Positions 1 through 13,000 of a DNA stretch of 64,000 bases are shown here, piece after piece. A model generated the notes under the pieces. That model searched no databases, was not told the origin of the DNA, and saw only the letters and a list, made by a program, of their open reading frames with translations. The first letter of the stretch is position 1. Every line of letters starts with the position of its first letter. A program made the position numbers and the translations under genes. Location: positions 28,885,543-28,949,542 of the forward strand of contig NC_080671.1 of NCBI RefSeq assembly GCF_030247195.1. Reading direction: 5' to 3'. The DNA is from Topomyia yanbarensis. Taxonomy: Eukaryota; Arthropoda; Insecta; Diptera; Culicidae.

Positions 1-856
1 GTTTGTCGACAATTTCGCATCAAGTAGCACCCGAAAAGCACCTATCAGGTAGAATATATAGCATCTCCAGTGGTCAACAAGGCAAGAAGACCACTCACTA
101 ATTACTAGGAAATTGTCTTGAAACAGCGTCTCTGGTGAGCTCGTGTTCCTCAGTGGTGCGCCTGTAAAATAGTATACCGTGCTCAGCAAATCTCCAAATA
201 CAGTCTTATCCCGATTCCTGGATACTCGTGGCACCCATTACGTTTTAGAAACTCGGATGATCGACTATGCTAGCTCGAAAACTAAGTCTTTGACAACCAG
301 GACATAGTCCATACCCGAAGCGGGTCCATCTGGAGAAGTATCGGAGAAATCAAAGTTTTCGGGACTAGACGATAGAGAATGTTTGGACCAATTCCTCTTA
401 TGCCACAGTAGTCTCAGAAGACGTAGATGTATGCCAATGAGAGCAAACCCTTGCTATTCGATGGGACCTAAACGAACTACGAAACAAATCTTGTTAAGCT
501 ATTCAAGAGACACGGGAGCCGGTATCACTGGAAATGGGCGAGAGGTTCCAACCAGATCGTACCTTCAATTCCTCCTTATACCAACCTCACTGCTGGCGTG
601 AAATGGAGCAAGTACCCCATGATGTCTACAGTTGAAAACATACATCTTCTCCCGGAATCCAATGATTTCAACAATTCTCAATGGCAATAGGGCACAGCAT
701 CAACAATGGTATATACACCTCCCGTCGTGACATAAATCAGGCTACGATGACTTCCCAGAGTAACTCATCGAAAGTATCGTACGCGCAGTTTCTAGGACTA
801 TAATTCGTAGTCCAGTTATGGAGCAATGATTTCCCACTTCTTCAGTTAGATTTTGA
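1..856. other. no recognisable gene
   Basis: No coding frame here matches a family I recognise, and the short open frames lack motifs. It adjoins the LOA-like remnant on its right and could be its decayed 3' end, but I see no readable homology. Confidence 0.4.
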
Positions 857-1690
857 GAGCACTCGATGTGACTCCACAAAATGGCTCTGGGCCAATAAAA
901 TCAGTGAAGGACACTCTTCTTGCTAACGCATCGGCTATTTCATTCCCTGCAACTCTACCTTGTCCTAGAACCCAGCATAAATTGCTATGATTTTACTCCG
1001 CCAATTGTCGGAGCGCAAGTATTCACTCGTATAGTAGTTTTGAACTATATGTAGGAGCCCTTAATGCATCAAGTGCAGCCTATCTGAGAAAAAGCAGAAA
1101 TTTGCATACTGGTAACTGCTCTTTAGACATACATTTCTCCTTGAAACACTGGCGGCAACATTTAACATTTATTCCTGGTCCTGTAATACCAGATCCCATC
1201 AAATAGTTCGTTTTGAACCTATCTGTGTACAGAATTACTGACCCTGGATGAAATATTTCCTTTTTCGAGTAAATGGTATGATATTATGATTGCTTTAGAT
1301 GGATTTACGTTTAAAATTGCATTCTTACATCTCTGCGAAAGGAAGTTTAATGTAGATTGCATTCTATTGCAGATACCAATGTAAATTTTTCCCCACACAA
1401 GGATAACGACATCGTCTACAAATCCAATCACTTAGTATCCCAGCAATCACAGTAAGGGTGACAGAACTCCGCCTTAAGGACATCTCTTCTTTGTTTTCTT
1501 AGGCAGTGTCGCGCTTCCAAGCGTGGTAGTTATTTCACGGTTTATAAAAATTGAGTTGATCCACCTTATTGGGTAAATCTCGAACCCATGTTTCCCATAG
1601 CGTTTCGCATTTAGCTATGAGAAGCATCGTCGAAAGCTCCCTTTATGTCAAGAATGGCTGCATGTGCGGTCTCGGTAAGTTAACCGAAGA
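857..1690 (-). pseudogene. LOA-clade-like non-LTR retrotransposon remnant (RT + RNase H)
   Basis: Read on the minus strand in several frames. Near 1690-1605 is an RT segment with AAILDIKGAFDDAS (the A-F-D metal-binding motif). Near 1490-1455 is the PQGG motif region, read as CP*GGVLSPLL, so the conserved Gln codon is now TAA. Near 1431-1300 is FVDDVVILVWG followed by NPSKAII, the YADD-box and downstream block. Near 988-860 is an RNase H C-terminus (CWVLGQG, GNEIADALARR). An RT plus an RNase H of this style is typical of LOA-clade elements such as mosquito Lian; R1 or I clades are alternatives. Stops and frameshifts make it inactive. Only about 0.8 kb of a normally multi-kb ORF2 is readable. 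Confidence 0.75.
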
Positions 1691-2231
1691 GCAATTTAAG
1701 TTCCTAGTGTTCGTATGAGGACTAAAAGCGAAGAACGATGTCGATGTTAGGACCAGCAAGATCGAAGAGTGATCGGATGTCAACTTGTAGCAAATATCAG
1801 TTGAGTCTCAAACGGCTTCTCAGCATCAAACACGATACAGCGATGATTGAGGCAGGAGCTGTGCTGGCGTTCAGTTTTTGAATCTTCGTTCGGATTCAGC
1901 AGGATAAACGCTAGTGCAGCTGATTCTAATTTTGTGGACGACTAGATTCGCTCGAAGAAAAACGCAAAGAATTTTTCTAAGTACATGTAAAAAGTACAAG
2001 CGAACTGTCAAAAATTAGCACTCGAGTTCACTTGTGACGTCACCTTAAAGTATTCAATAGTAGTTGTGAGTGAACGTTCTGTGGAAAAGTGTGCGACGGA
2101 CACTCCTCGTACGAGAATATCAACACTGTTCACGTTAGTCAACGAAGGAGACGAAGCAGGCTGTAACTAAGAATATCTTCACACACTTGTCCATGTGACC
2201 TTCCTTCTACGCGGCTGGTGGCTTTGATCGG
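1691..2231. other. unassigned retroelement-flanking sequence
   Basis: No recognisable coding domain. It lies between the minus-strand LOA-like remnant and the hAT MITE, and may belong to the retroelement the MITE entered. Confidence 0.3.
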
Positions 2232-2239
2232 CTCGGAAG

Positions 2240-2359
2240 TAGAGGTGTGCGCCGCGCCGCTGATTTCAGGTAAAGGTCGGCGGCGCGCCGGCGTCACGCC
2301 GATGTGCTTACTATTTTTTCATGCAATCGGCGGCGGCGGCGGTGTGGCGCACACCTCTA
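2240..2359. mobile_element. 120-bp hAT-type MITE with 8-bp target duplication
   Basis: Inverted termini TAGAGGTGTGCGCC (2240-2253) and GGCGCACACCTCTA (2346-2359) bound a GC-rich, non-coding 120-bp core. The 8-bp direct repeat CTCGGAAG flanks it exactly, at 2232-2239 and 2360-2367. An 8-bp duplication and TAGAGGTG-like ends are established hAT hallmarks. The element has no coding capacity, so it must have been moved in trans. The perfect duplication and matching ends suggest a relatively young insertion. Confidence 0.9.
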
Positions 2360-2367
2360 CTCGGAAG

Positions 2368-2604
2368 CAGCTATGTACAATGGTAAGTCTGCACCAGTTC
2401 CCCTGGTTTCTCATGCACCATATTCGTACTCAGATGATATCAAACTCTCCATCGGCGTAGACTAGGTCCACGACCGTGGACTAGTTGAGTAGCATGCGAC
2501 ATATCACCGGGTTCGCTGAACCGACCTTGACACCTGGACAGAACTCAGCACCTACTGGCTGGCCCGCTGGAGACTAGATCGAGTAGATCGGGACAAAGCG
2601 GAAA
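2368..2604 (+). pseudogene. short RT remnant (SDDIKL box)
   Basis: Frame 2415-2464 reads APYSYSDDIKLSIGV, resembling the YADDxKL box of Jockey-group reverse transcriptases with A changed to S. A stop follows at once. Little else is readable. The hAT MITE probably landed in this decaying retroelement. Confidence 0.4.
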
Positions 2605-2965
2605 GCTAGATGGCTTAAAAAGCGGGTATCGGTTGTCGGGAGAAATTCCTCCGTCGGGCAACTCTCAGTCGAAGTAGGAAGAGTCTATCCGTGTAGACCG
2701 TGATAAGACTGAAAGCTGAATGACTCATGGAAACAGGAGCTGAATAATTCATGGAAGCAGCTTCTAAACGATTTATTGGGACGAGAGCTAAATGGCGACG
2801 CAATAGATGGATACAAGAAGTAATAACAGAGTCGAGAGTGAAATCAAAGCTCAATGGTGGAGTCATTTCACGGACCAATTGAGGCTCCGAGATAGAGCAG
2901 AAGAAAGAAGTCTTCCGTGGGGAAGAAGGGCGATAAAATAATAAGTCGTGAGTCGTGAGTCCCAC
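2605..2965 (+). repeat. interspersed repeat, second copy at the window's right edge
   Basis: Sequence around 2612-2672 (GGTATCGGTTGTCGGGAGAA and onward through CAACTCTCAGTCGAAGT) recurs in the same orientation at 63937-64000, where it is cut by the window end. Inside are short near-repeats of AGCTGAATGACTCATGGAA type (about 2710-2760). No coding motif is visible and the family is unidentified. Confidence 0.6.
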
Positions 2966-3559
2966 ACAGTACCAATGTACTACCGGCCAGCCTTTTAAGG
3001 CATTACCTACAATAAAAAATGACGTTAAATACTGGATCTTTTGAGATCCCCATGTAAGTGATGCCCGTACATTGGGCAGCTAGCCGTGAGCTTGTTTATA
3101 AAATACAACACCACAGTTCAAGATAAAATGGAGGCTAAGCCGAACTTCGACATCTCATATGTGGTCCACATAGTGGATCGTCAGATATGGGATGTAGGGA
3201 GTCCCATACTACCTCAAGGTACAATATCATTCTATAGGGATGGTTACAGAAAGGGTCAGCTGACTGATTCGGAACTCTACGGACCAATAATTTAAGAAGC
3301 GAGTTGGGGCAGCACGTGTAGCCTAACAAACAACTTCATTGGATTCGGGCGATTTCTAACTTGTAGAGCAATCAGAAGCAGCCACAAAAGACAACCTGAA
3401 TAGTGGTCGCAGTGGCAAAGTTTCCCCTGTGAAAAACAAAAAGAACCGGCTCTCATTCACAACAAATGCACTAGATAGATGCGCCGACAGACTGCAAGCA
3501 AACTGATGCTATGCACATGAATCTACTCAAGGAATTTGGCAAAATCGCAACAGTCAAAC
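2966..3559. other. no recognisable gene
   Basis: Contains only short frames without recognised motifs, including a 69-codon one at 3086-3295. It is probably transposon debris. Confidence 0.3.
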
Positions 3560-3740
3560 TTCACTGGTTTCGTTCCTAACTCGATGGAAGGCACTCCAAA
3601 TCAGCGTTTAGGACTATCTATCTGCACCATATCTTACTATATCGGGCATTTCGCAAGGAAGCCACCTCGGCACAGTCATATTCCTCCTCTATTTTAATGA
3701 CGACAATATCAAATTACAAGGACGACGCCTTTCCTTTTTG
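3560..3740 (+). pseudogene. Jockey/CR1-group RT remnant (SQGSHLG box)
   Basis: The plus strand reads WKALQISV, a stop, DYLSAPYLTISG, then SQGSHLGTVIFLLYFND, the conserved (P)QGSxLGPLLF..FIND block of non-LTR reverse transcriptases. No intact palm domain surrounds it. A similar block lies on the opposite strand at about 32873-32960. Confidence 0.65.
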
Positions 3741-4859
3741 ACGGATACCTACAGGATTTAACCGACATCTGTTCGTTGTGTGATTTAAACAGAAAGAGAG
3801 GATTCTTGAATGACACGCTGACGTTGTTTTCATATTTCTCGTCCCCGTAAACCGGTGAAAGCGGACAAAGGGTATGAGAAGTGTAGGTTTTCTTCTCTGG
3901 TGTTTGTGAAATGCAGTATTTTGAAGGTATGTTGGCCGTAATCTTTCCTGTGATTCTCAGGATGTTAAGGGAACCCGATAAGAGATTCCTTTGGAATCGT
4001 GCTTAGCAACCTGAGGGAATCCTGTCTGTTCTAAGTTTTGCCGAAACATCGCTTTGAATACTGACTGAATTCTACTCATATTTTTATTGGATTCCTAATA
4101 AAAATTTTGCTCAGAATTCTGACTGCTCAAAACTTTGGTGTTGTCTTATTTGGGATACATTATTTAGATTTAATTCTCAATATTTATTGTTATATTGATT
4201 CATCAGAATTCTGAGATGGATGCTATTACCGCAGAAGATCTAAATAATAGTCGCAGTGGCTTGTCTTATACAAAAATCGTGATATTTATCATGAACAGGT
4301 TCAGTCAGAATTCTGAACAAAGCCATATTAGAATAGGAAACGGTCTGTGTTGAGAGCAGGATAATTTGGAAATCGGTTCGAAAAACTGGATGAATTCAGT
4401 ATGGATTCTATTTCAAAAACCTGCGCCGAATCAATCTTTGGCCATGATCCTGTGCAGAAATCCATTGCAAGATTCTATAAAAAACCCGTAAATAACGCGA
4501 CGTCAGAATTTGAGAAAGATTCCATTAGAATCAAGCACAGGATATTGTCGAGTCCCAAAAAGATTATTTTAAATTTATCGGTTGAATACCGTTATTCCTG
4601 AGCATTTATCCAAATCCTGAGAAAATTTGACAATGAATGAATAACGATTTTACATATAAATTTAAATTGAATATAGAGTTAGTTTCTTGCAGAGTTTGAC
4701 TTTATACATGCTATGTAAAATACATTTTCAATTCAATAAATTAATTGACCACTTGCTGGAAAATAAACACGACGTACAGATTTTTACTAACGTTGCACAC
4801 CGATTTATCAAAACAATGGCCTGCTATCCCTGTATCAACTCCCCCATAAACATAACAGT
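3741..4859. other. AT-rich non-coding sequence with CAGAATTCTGA-like motifs
   Basis: Variants of CAGAATTCTGA recur, for example near 4060, 4110, 4205 and 4310. Similar wording occurs near 63640-63760. This suggests another decayed repeat family. No gene is recognised. Confidence 0.35.
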
Positions 4860-5540
4860 CCCATTCGTTCACGATAACGTGAACTTGAATTCATGAACAT
4901 AAATCACACAACTCGTGACATAAGTGTCAAAAATCGTAACTAAGATCCTGAACGCAAGAACAAAAATAAACATAAATCTTTACTCGTAACTCAAGTATCA
5001 CGGCAACGTGAATAGAAATTACAAAAAATATGACCAAGTTACTGAAATCATGAAGATAAATCACATTACTTGTGATTAAAATAACAAAAATCAAAAATTA
5101 AAATATGACGATAACGTCAATAGAAATTACGAAATTCGCGACTAAGATCCTGAAATTATGAGCATAAATCCCGCCAGTCTGACAGAAACCTCCGATAGTA
5201 AACTCATGACTTAAATAGCACGGTAGTGTGATGATAAATCGCAAAACAAACGTGAATACGCTCCTGAAATCATGAACATCGTTTGACTGTCGGCTTTGTA
5301 TTCCCAAATTATGAATAAGTATCATAAAAAAACCTGCCCAGGAAACAACAGTTACCCAACCAAACATTCGAATGTAACACCGGGGCGAACTAGTTTTTTT
5401 GGAAACACAAATAGTTTCATGAACACGAGGTTTCTTATTCACAATTTCGGGAACTTGGTCACGATATTCGTAAATCACTCAGTTCACGATATCGTGATCT
5501 TTTGCTCATGAATTTATGCACGAACTTTTTTCCGTGCAAT
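4860..5540 (-). repeat. dispersed repeat, inverted partner of 29046-29640
   Basis: Built of degenerate units with ATCATGAACATAAATCAC and AATCGTAACTAAGATCCTGAA themes. Its reverse complement matches 29046-29640, including the block with ACTAGTTTTTTTGGAAACAC. The right end (CACGGAAAAA in reverse complement, near 5535) matches the left end of the other copy. A 126-codon minus frame (5478-5098) runs parallel to an 85-codon plus frame in the partner. Confidence 0.75.
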
Positions 5541-6339
5541 AACACTCGAAGAAAAAGTAAATTTTTAACAGCATAGTTCTCGGCTTGTTTTTTCCTGGTT
5601 TTCATAATTGGACTTATATGGATCTACAAGCAATCATGACAGTTTCCAAATTCGCATTCGATTAGAAGCATATTTTTTTAAAGTTTTAAAAAAAATTGGA
5701 ATGCATTTTTCGGTACATTAAAGTTATACGAAGGTCACAAGCGCAATCTTTCATTAATTCTTATGGTGAGAGACAATTCCGATATATGTCAATCCACATG
5801 ACCAAGCATTGTGAAAGCGTCTGGAACAATAGAAACGTACAGAACAAACGCCTAAATGCATACTACCAGGAAACCTATTTAGGTTAGGGAATTCGCAGGG
5901 GAATGCAATGCGACTCACGGATACAGCTCAGTTTCCTTTTACCAAGCTTCTCTATCATCAATAATTTATAACTTTGCTATGTTATAAATTATCCTAATCA
6001 GGCTAAAAACTGGAAAAGATACAATGAAGCGATTTTCGAAAACTATTCCTCATAATTAACCATACAGTTCTCGAGAATCGAATCAACTATTCATTGATTC
6101 TTACGAATTAAATCAATTTTTGAAAATCGAATTAAATATTGAATGACCTTTCCGAACACTCATTCCCAAAAAAAAAGAATATTTTTCAAAAATAATTCCT
6201 CCAAATGAAAGCAATCAATTGAACCGCCGCTGCGCTTCTGCACCTTTAATTATTTTCCCAGATGAAAGCACTCGCAGCACTTGACAGATATTGGATCGCA
6301 ATTAGCTTTAATTATATTGTAGTTATTGCTGGAGCCCCC
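5541..6339. other. AT-rich sequence 3' of sickie, nothing recognised
   Basis: No coding motif and no clear repeat boundary. Probably intergenic sequence downstream of the navigator gene. Confidence 0.4.
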
Positions 6340-6841
6340 CCAGCCGGGGCTGCCCGGCATTTATTATTGATCATACTTCGCCTCTGGTTTCTCCTCCAAA
6401 CACTTTCTATCGCCTTTTATTAATTTATCCAATTTATTGAGTGCTTGGTGAGAGTTGGTGGTGGTGGTGGTGATGGTGAAGGAGGAGTAAACCGAGGCCA
6501 GCCATAATGAGTTCGTGAGACTTTAATTTTTCAAGCGATTTGCTAGGCGTGGTTTTCCGAATCAATTATTCGTTCCATGTATCGGAAAATTCGTTGCCTA
6601 CCGGCAAGCAAACACAAAATGAAACTCTTCCGTTTCGCCTCATTGATCACTTGCGCTATTTTAACTACGTTTTTTTCTGTTCTGCTAAAAAGTGGCCCAA
6701 AAAAGTTCTGTAAATATCAGTTTTAATTTTCGGTGTATAATCTTCTCTAATAATCGCCTCCGTGTGTGTGTGTTGTTTGCTACTCTCCCTTCAAAGTGTA
6801 AAAAAATTTCCCCTGGCAAAAGCCTACTGTTTGTCGCCCGT
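6340..6841 (-). other. sick: probable 3' UTR of sickie/NAV
   Basis: This follows the TGA at 6844-6842 on the minus strand. Minus-strand AATAAA hexamers lie at 6438-6433, 6421-6416 and 6365-6360, so polyadenylation could follow any of them. The stretch has low repeat content compared with the flanks, consistent with a retained UTR. A GGTGGT run lies near 6460 on the plus strand. The transcript end is inferred, not seen. Confidence 0.5.
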
Positions 6842-7441
6842 TCAATCAACCCCAGCCGAGCTGTCGTGGGTCATGTTCGAATCCAAGCTGGCACAGTCGG
6901 AGTCCGGCTCCTGGTTACCGTTATAGTTGGCCGCTTCCTGCAGCCGCATGAGCATATTCAGCAGTGGGTCCTGATTTTCGGAGTTGGCTGGCGCGCTCGC
7001 CTCCAGGCCCACGTCATCGGCAGTGATTTGGCGCAGCTGGGGAACCGTTGTCGGTCCGATCGGCCACGGGTACGTTTCGCGGATGAACGTACATGGATCG
7101 ACCCAGGTTCCGCCTCGGCGTCCGTACAGTTGGACACCCTCCCGGACGGCATCCACCAGGTAGGGTGCGAGATGATAATTCCAGACGTCCGTGAACCATA
7201 CCTGCGAATCCTGGAGGTTCATCGGGCAGGACAGGAACAGGCGGGGACCGATGGTCACATCGCTCGAGTTGTGTGTTTCGAGAAAGCTGTTGATGTGTTG
7301 CCACACGCTTGGAAGCCACTTGAGGACTTTTTCTAGCTGCGGTTGGGATTGCTGCGTTTGTAGTTCCATGGTGAACAGTTTTCGACGCAGGTAACGACCG
7401 AGGAAGCCTTTCACCGGTTCCATGTGGTTGGCGGTGAGGAC
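6842..7441 (-). CDS. sick: sickie/NAV terminal coding exon
   Basis: The acceptor TCTCTTCCAG precedes GTC at 7441, and the exon is read in phase 0 to TGA at 6844-6842 (199 residues). It starts VLTANHMEPVKGFLGRYLRR, the near-invariant navigator block just after the ATPase sensor region. It continues through WLPSVWQHINSFLETHNSSD, GPRLFLSCPMN, WFTDVWNYHLAPYL and RRGGTWVDPCTFIRETYPWP, typical of the family's C-terminal domain. The tail (EPDSDCASLDSNMTHDSSAG) is acidic and Ser-rich. The exon is separated from its partner by a 10.7-kb transposon-filled intron. The reading frame is clean, so the gene looks functional. Confidence 0.97.
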   Translation of the reverse strand, partial: VLTANHMEPVKGFLGRYLRRKLFTMELQTQQSQPQLEKVLKWLPSVWQHINSFLETHNSSDVTIGPRLFLSCPMNLQDSQVWFTDVWNYHLAPYLVDAVREGVQLYGRRGGTWVDPCTFIRETYPWPIGPTTVPQLRQITADDVGLEASAPANSENQDPLLNMLMRLQEAANYNGNQEPDSDCASLDSNMTHDSSAGVD

Positions 7442-10047
7442 CTGGAAGAGAAAGATAGAAAGAGAGAAATGAGGGAAATTGTTTAGATTGCTTTATTGAC
7501 ATACAGTGCGATTTTGCTAATTTTAGTAACATTGAGTCTCATCGCGGATTCGATGAAAGCTACTCTCGTTTACTAGTGAGCGCAAATCTTTTATGGTTAT
7601 AATGAGATTCCATTCGAAGCGAGATTCAAAAATCTTTTGGACCATAACATGAATCATTTAATGAATCATAATATGTTGAGGTCGTCCAAAAAATCGATTT
7701 TTTTTTATTCTTCTATCCTACAGCTTCTTAAGAATGTTACCGCAATTTTTTATAGAGATCGGAGCAGTGGACCCAAAGTTATAGCGTTTTTCATCTTGCT
7801 CCCTTATGGAGGTGTTGCTTATACTTGAAACTTTAAACGCGATTATCTCGAAATCATGTTTCCCAAAAGCGTCTTTGCGGTGACTACGATTGCCGGAAAA
7901 GTTTTCAACGATCACAAAACTTTTTTTTTACTTGTTCGTAATTTAACTGCCGTGTCCTTGAACGATTCCATTTTTTCGTCAACATTTTCATATTATTGCT
8001 ATGAATTTTTTAATATTTTTTTTCAGGTAAAAATAGTGATTTTTTTGGAAAAATCGTCCCCGTTTCCAAAAAGAAGATTTTTTTTAATCGATCCTTCAAG
8101 GACACCACAGATACATATACTAATGTTTTTTTAGTTTGATTGTTTCTGTTGAGCTGTTGGGCTAGAATCGTAGTCACGGCAAACCTCTTTGAAAAAACAA
8201 CGCGTTTTGCGGAAATTGCTATAACTTCGACAATTATTAATATTTTTTATTTTGTCAAGTGGATTTGGCTATGGCTACATACATTTATAAAAATTCAAAC
8301 TTCTCCCTTTTTTCCCGCATCTCACCATATATAAATCCTCAATTTTTAATAGGGGGTAAGGGAAAAGCAATTTTGCAAGAATTTCCTCTCTGTTTGAGAA
8401 AAAAATTTAAACGCGTTTTTCTGAAAACCATTTTTTTCAAAGTCAGCAAACACGATCCTACAAAATCTACCCGACCGATTCTTTTCAAACTTTGAACATA
8501 CTTTCTTGGTATAAAATGCCTCCCCTCTACGTTTTATACATTTCAACATTTTCATATTAAGGTAGTTTATCACCTAAAATTGGCGAAAAGTTCAGCACAA
8601 TATTTCAATATTTAATTACGGAACTTTAACAAAATATTCTCTACATCAGCGGTTTTCAACGGGGGTGAATTAGACTTTTGTAGGAGTTGAATGTTGCTGG
8701 GTAAATTTTACTTGTTTTCCTAACATATCTACCAATGGACCCATCTACCCATTCTCGGGAAAATCTCACGCGTCCTTTGTCCGGTCTACACTAAACACTT
8801 AGAAAAGCGGAAAAACATGATTGATTATTCACAGTAGCAATCATTGTACAGTACAGATCGTACCATCAACAACGTTCATCTGCTTCCCACGGAACTTGCC
8901 TGACACCCCATTACAGGTGGACGCCATCGCCGCTCATCATTCTACCGCTCAACCGTCAGTACATTACTTGCAGGAACATCTTAGTATCTACTATCAGAAC
9001 GTGAGAGGACTACGCACTAAAATTGACGAGTTGTTCATCGCTGTTTCAGACGCCGAATATGATGTTATTGTTCTAACCGAACCGTGGCTGAATGATCAAA
9101 TCAATTCACTCCAGTTATTCGGCTCAAAGTACACGGCTTACCGTAACGATCGTGATCCAGACAGTACAGGGGAAAAACGCGGTGGCGGTGTGCTTATCGC
9201 AGTGTCCAACCGACTCTCGTCTAAACATAAAACTGCTAGAACCGATCTCGAACAACTATGGGTAGATATTCGCGGTCGCGATACTAATAATTGTGTTGGT
9301 GTAGTGTATATTCCCCCCGACTCCGCATGTGATATAGATATTATTCAGAAGCACATAGACTCAGCACATGACATCGCAACTTCCATTCAACCCAACACGG
9401 CTCATCTACTGTTTGGTGATTATAATCAATCTGGACTTCTATGGAAAAGTACCTCCTCCGGCTATGCCTTCCCAGACCCTTCTGAATCAACCTTCTCTAG
9501 AGCGAGTATTGCCTTACTGGACGGAATGTCTGTATTGAACATGCTGCAAATGTGTACAGTAAATAACAGACGAAATCGAACCCTGGACCTCCTTTTCGTA
9601 AATGAAGAAGCTTCTATTAACTGCACCGTTTCAGAAGCCCTTGTGCCGTTAGTTGCTTGTGACGCACACCATCCTCCTCTTCTAGTAACGCAGATCTGTT
9701 CCCAGTCAGTTGTTTATGACGAAATGCTAGATGCCAGGGAGTTCAATTTTTTCGAAAACTGATTTCAATAGGCTCCACAACTCACTGCAGGCAATCGATT
9801 GGGAGACTTTGCTGAATTCCGCGATCGATGTAGATGTTGCCGTAGAAAAACTTTCACTGGTCCTAAAACAACTTTTCAAACTACATGTTCCCGCACCACG
9901 TCCCCGACCAAAACCAGCATGGTCCAATCGTCAATTACGTAAACTGAAAAGACTGCGAGCAGCTGCACTTCGGCATTACACCAGCCGACGAAACCTTCTC
10001 ACAAAACGAGAGTTTATTAAAGCCAGCAACAGTTACAAGACATATAA

Positions 10048-10092
<45 letters not shown>

Positions 10093-13000
10093 TCAAGACA
10101 CGTAACGTAAAGAAAATGGGCTTCCTTTCAGTATGTTCCTTGCAAATGAAACATCAAGTACCCCAAGCGGCATCTGTGACCTATTTGCGCAGCATTTCTC
10201 TGCGCTGGCTCAAAGTTATTTGAAATATTAGTAGGAAATGTGCTGTTTCGTGAGACCAGAGCATATATATCGAAGGACCACCATGGCTTTTTCCAGGTAG
10301 ATCGACAACTACTAATCTAGCCCAATTCTCTTCGCTCTATATTAAAAATATTGAAGTTGGATCTCAGGTCGATACTGTATACACGGATCTCAAGGCTGCA
10401 TTCGATCGTGTAGATCACTCTCTTCTACTGGCAAAGATGAAGCGGCTGGGCGCTTCGGAAAATTTTATACGGTGGCTTAAATCATATCTCGTAAATCGTT
10501 CTCTGTCTGTAAAATTAGGAAATAATGAGTCATACAGTTTCATCAATTTGTCGGGAGTGCCTCAAGGGAGCAATCTAGGACCGTTGCGTTTCTCGTTGTT
10601 CTTCAATGACGTTTGTTTTTTTTACCTCCTGGGTGTAGACTTATATATGCCGATGATCTCAAACTATTTCTTATTGTGCGGTCAATAGAAGAGTGCAAGG
10701 AACTACAGCAACACTTAGATGCTTTCTGTAGTTGGTGTAATCGCAACTTGCTGGCTCTCAGCGTGTCCAAGTGGTCCATAATATCTTTTACACGTAGAAA
10801 AAATCCAATACTGTGGAACTACACCATCTCCGGGGAATCGCTAGAGAGAATGACAGTTGTCAGAGCCCTCGGTGTACTTCTGGACTCACAACTGACATTC
10901 AGAAATCATTACCCTCGTGTTACAGCACAGGCAAATAGAAATCTCGCACGGTGTGTTTGGTAGAACAATTTTATTCGAAAAAAATTGGCATCGCCGAAAA
11001 CTTCAGCATGTGATAGAATTTTTCCCTTTCATTTAAAAGTAAAATAAAAATATTCTATCGGGGGCTCCAGAACAACTTTTTATTTTAAAGTTTTTTTGTT
11101 TGAAAACATAGGTTTTTCAATGAAACTAGTTCACATTTTTGCCCTTAGGTAGTACTTTAGTCATTCAAATATTATCAAAAGTGAGAATCTGATGGATAAT
11201 TTCATTGTGTACAACTTTGTAGAAAACTACATCGCGATCTAAAATCGCAAGAGATAGCTATTAAATTTTTAAGTTTCTAAATTCGCACGGGGACTATTGG
11301 TTAAGAAGCTTTATTCCAGAAGCTTTTTTTTCTGTCACAGATATATTTGTTTATTCTTTTTTATTTCTTCACTCATTCTGGAGTATGCTTGATGTAATCT
11401 TGAATCAACCATTATGCTCGTTAGCATTTTGTGGGATATATTTGGCCTAAATTTTAACTTTTTAATTTGATTTCGATTGAGAATCCTGATTGACAGTTTC
11501 ATGAAGGATAGAAAAATAATTCGATGAGATTTATGTTAAAGTTTGTTAACTTTTGGGAATCGCTGTACATTGAACAGAAATCGTAATAGTAAATGAGAAA
11601 TAAAGGTTTTGTCTATTGTACGAAGATAGCGATCTCAATATAAAAGTAGACCTAAAAAACGTCACCTTTACCCGAGAGACGTGTTGCTGTTCATGTCTTC
11701 AGATTCTGAACTGAACTGGCAACTCTGTCTTCTTGATATGTCGTCTTTGCTCTTATCCCATATTATGAGGGAAATTTTCAATAAACAGACTTGTATTACT
11801 TTGAGAATTTACTGAATGTGTGGTCCAGCCTGATATTTTCTTGTTCGTTTTCTGTTGTGATCCGTGTTCAACGAGTAACGGCTCCGGAATTTCTTCTTAA
11901 AGAAAGTTATGAAACTTGGTTTTGTTCTTTTTTTCTGAGATTATGTGAAGTGTGTTCAATTTGGAAATAAAATTTGAGGACAAGCAAAAATCTGCATCTA
12001 TAAACTCTGATGAAATGAATGTACCCCAAAAGATAAACATAAATCCAAAACTCGAAGAGTTTTTTTCTCTTTCAATCATATTTCTTTTAATGTTGATAAA
12101 GACAAACAGGATTCTCAACCCAAAATTGCAATAAAATCGGTCGTTTTTTACGATGACTCGAACTGTCTACTTTATTTCATACCAATATAAAGTTTTGAAT
12201 TTAAGCCAATTGCATTGTGCCAAGCAGGATAGGATCAGAAAAAAGGGTCATTCTAGTTTACATTAGCTATCTCCTAGAGCGAGAAAAGAAATGAAAAAGG
12301 CATGATAAAATCCGTTACTACATTAATCAACATCTGGAAAAGGTATAAGATTATCGAATAAATTTGGTCAACACCTTTCCACACCTCCTTGTTCATAAAG
12401 TGTCATTTTCGCCCAAAACCCGGGGAAATCTGAAAATATATTTTTTTCTGCTAAGAATGGGACTTTGTATACATTGAAATTTATCTGAATTTACTGTTTA
12501 TTTAAACCCAACATTTTTTTGTAAGTCCTTGTAAATCGACTTCTTAATCCATGGGCCCGCGCACACCTAAAAACTGATAAAATTTTAATAACTTTCTCGG
12601 GCGATTTTATTTGGATTTATAGTATTCCACGAAGCTGTAGACAATGGGATTATTCACCAGATTCTCACTTTTAGTATTTTTTGAATGAATTTGGTCGTAG
12701 GCTGACAGGGACAGGGGGGGGGGGGTTTGCTGCTGCAAGCCTGAGCGTCTGATCTCCAGGAGGAGCGGCTCAAAACAGCGTCTGTTCCCCATGTTCGAGG
12801 CAGCGCACAGTGGGAAAAAATGGACCCAAAACGCGACTTTTTTTGAAAAGGCTGGATGTCGTTTACCAGGTAAGGTTTTTCTTATGTAAAAAGGGCTGAA
12901 AAATTGATTGCTAGTATTTACAACGACCGCACGGTACGCTTTCATACCCGTTTTGCCCCAATTCTCCTTTTCGTTTGAGTTTATTTTCAAAACTGAATAT

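Noticed and set aside
6692..7336. 214-codon plus-strand frame opposite the last sickie exon
   Set aside because: Antisense shadow of a well-supported conserved exon.
8650..8680. CAGCGGTTTTCAACGGGGG resembling a hAT terminus
   Set aside because: No inverted partner or 8-bp duplication nearby.
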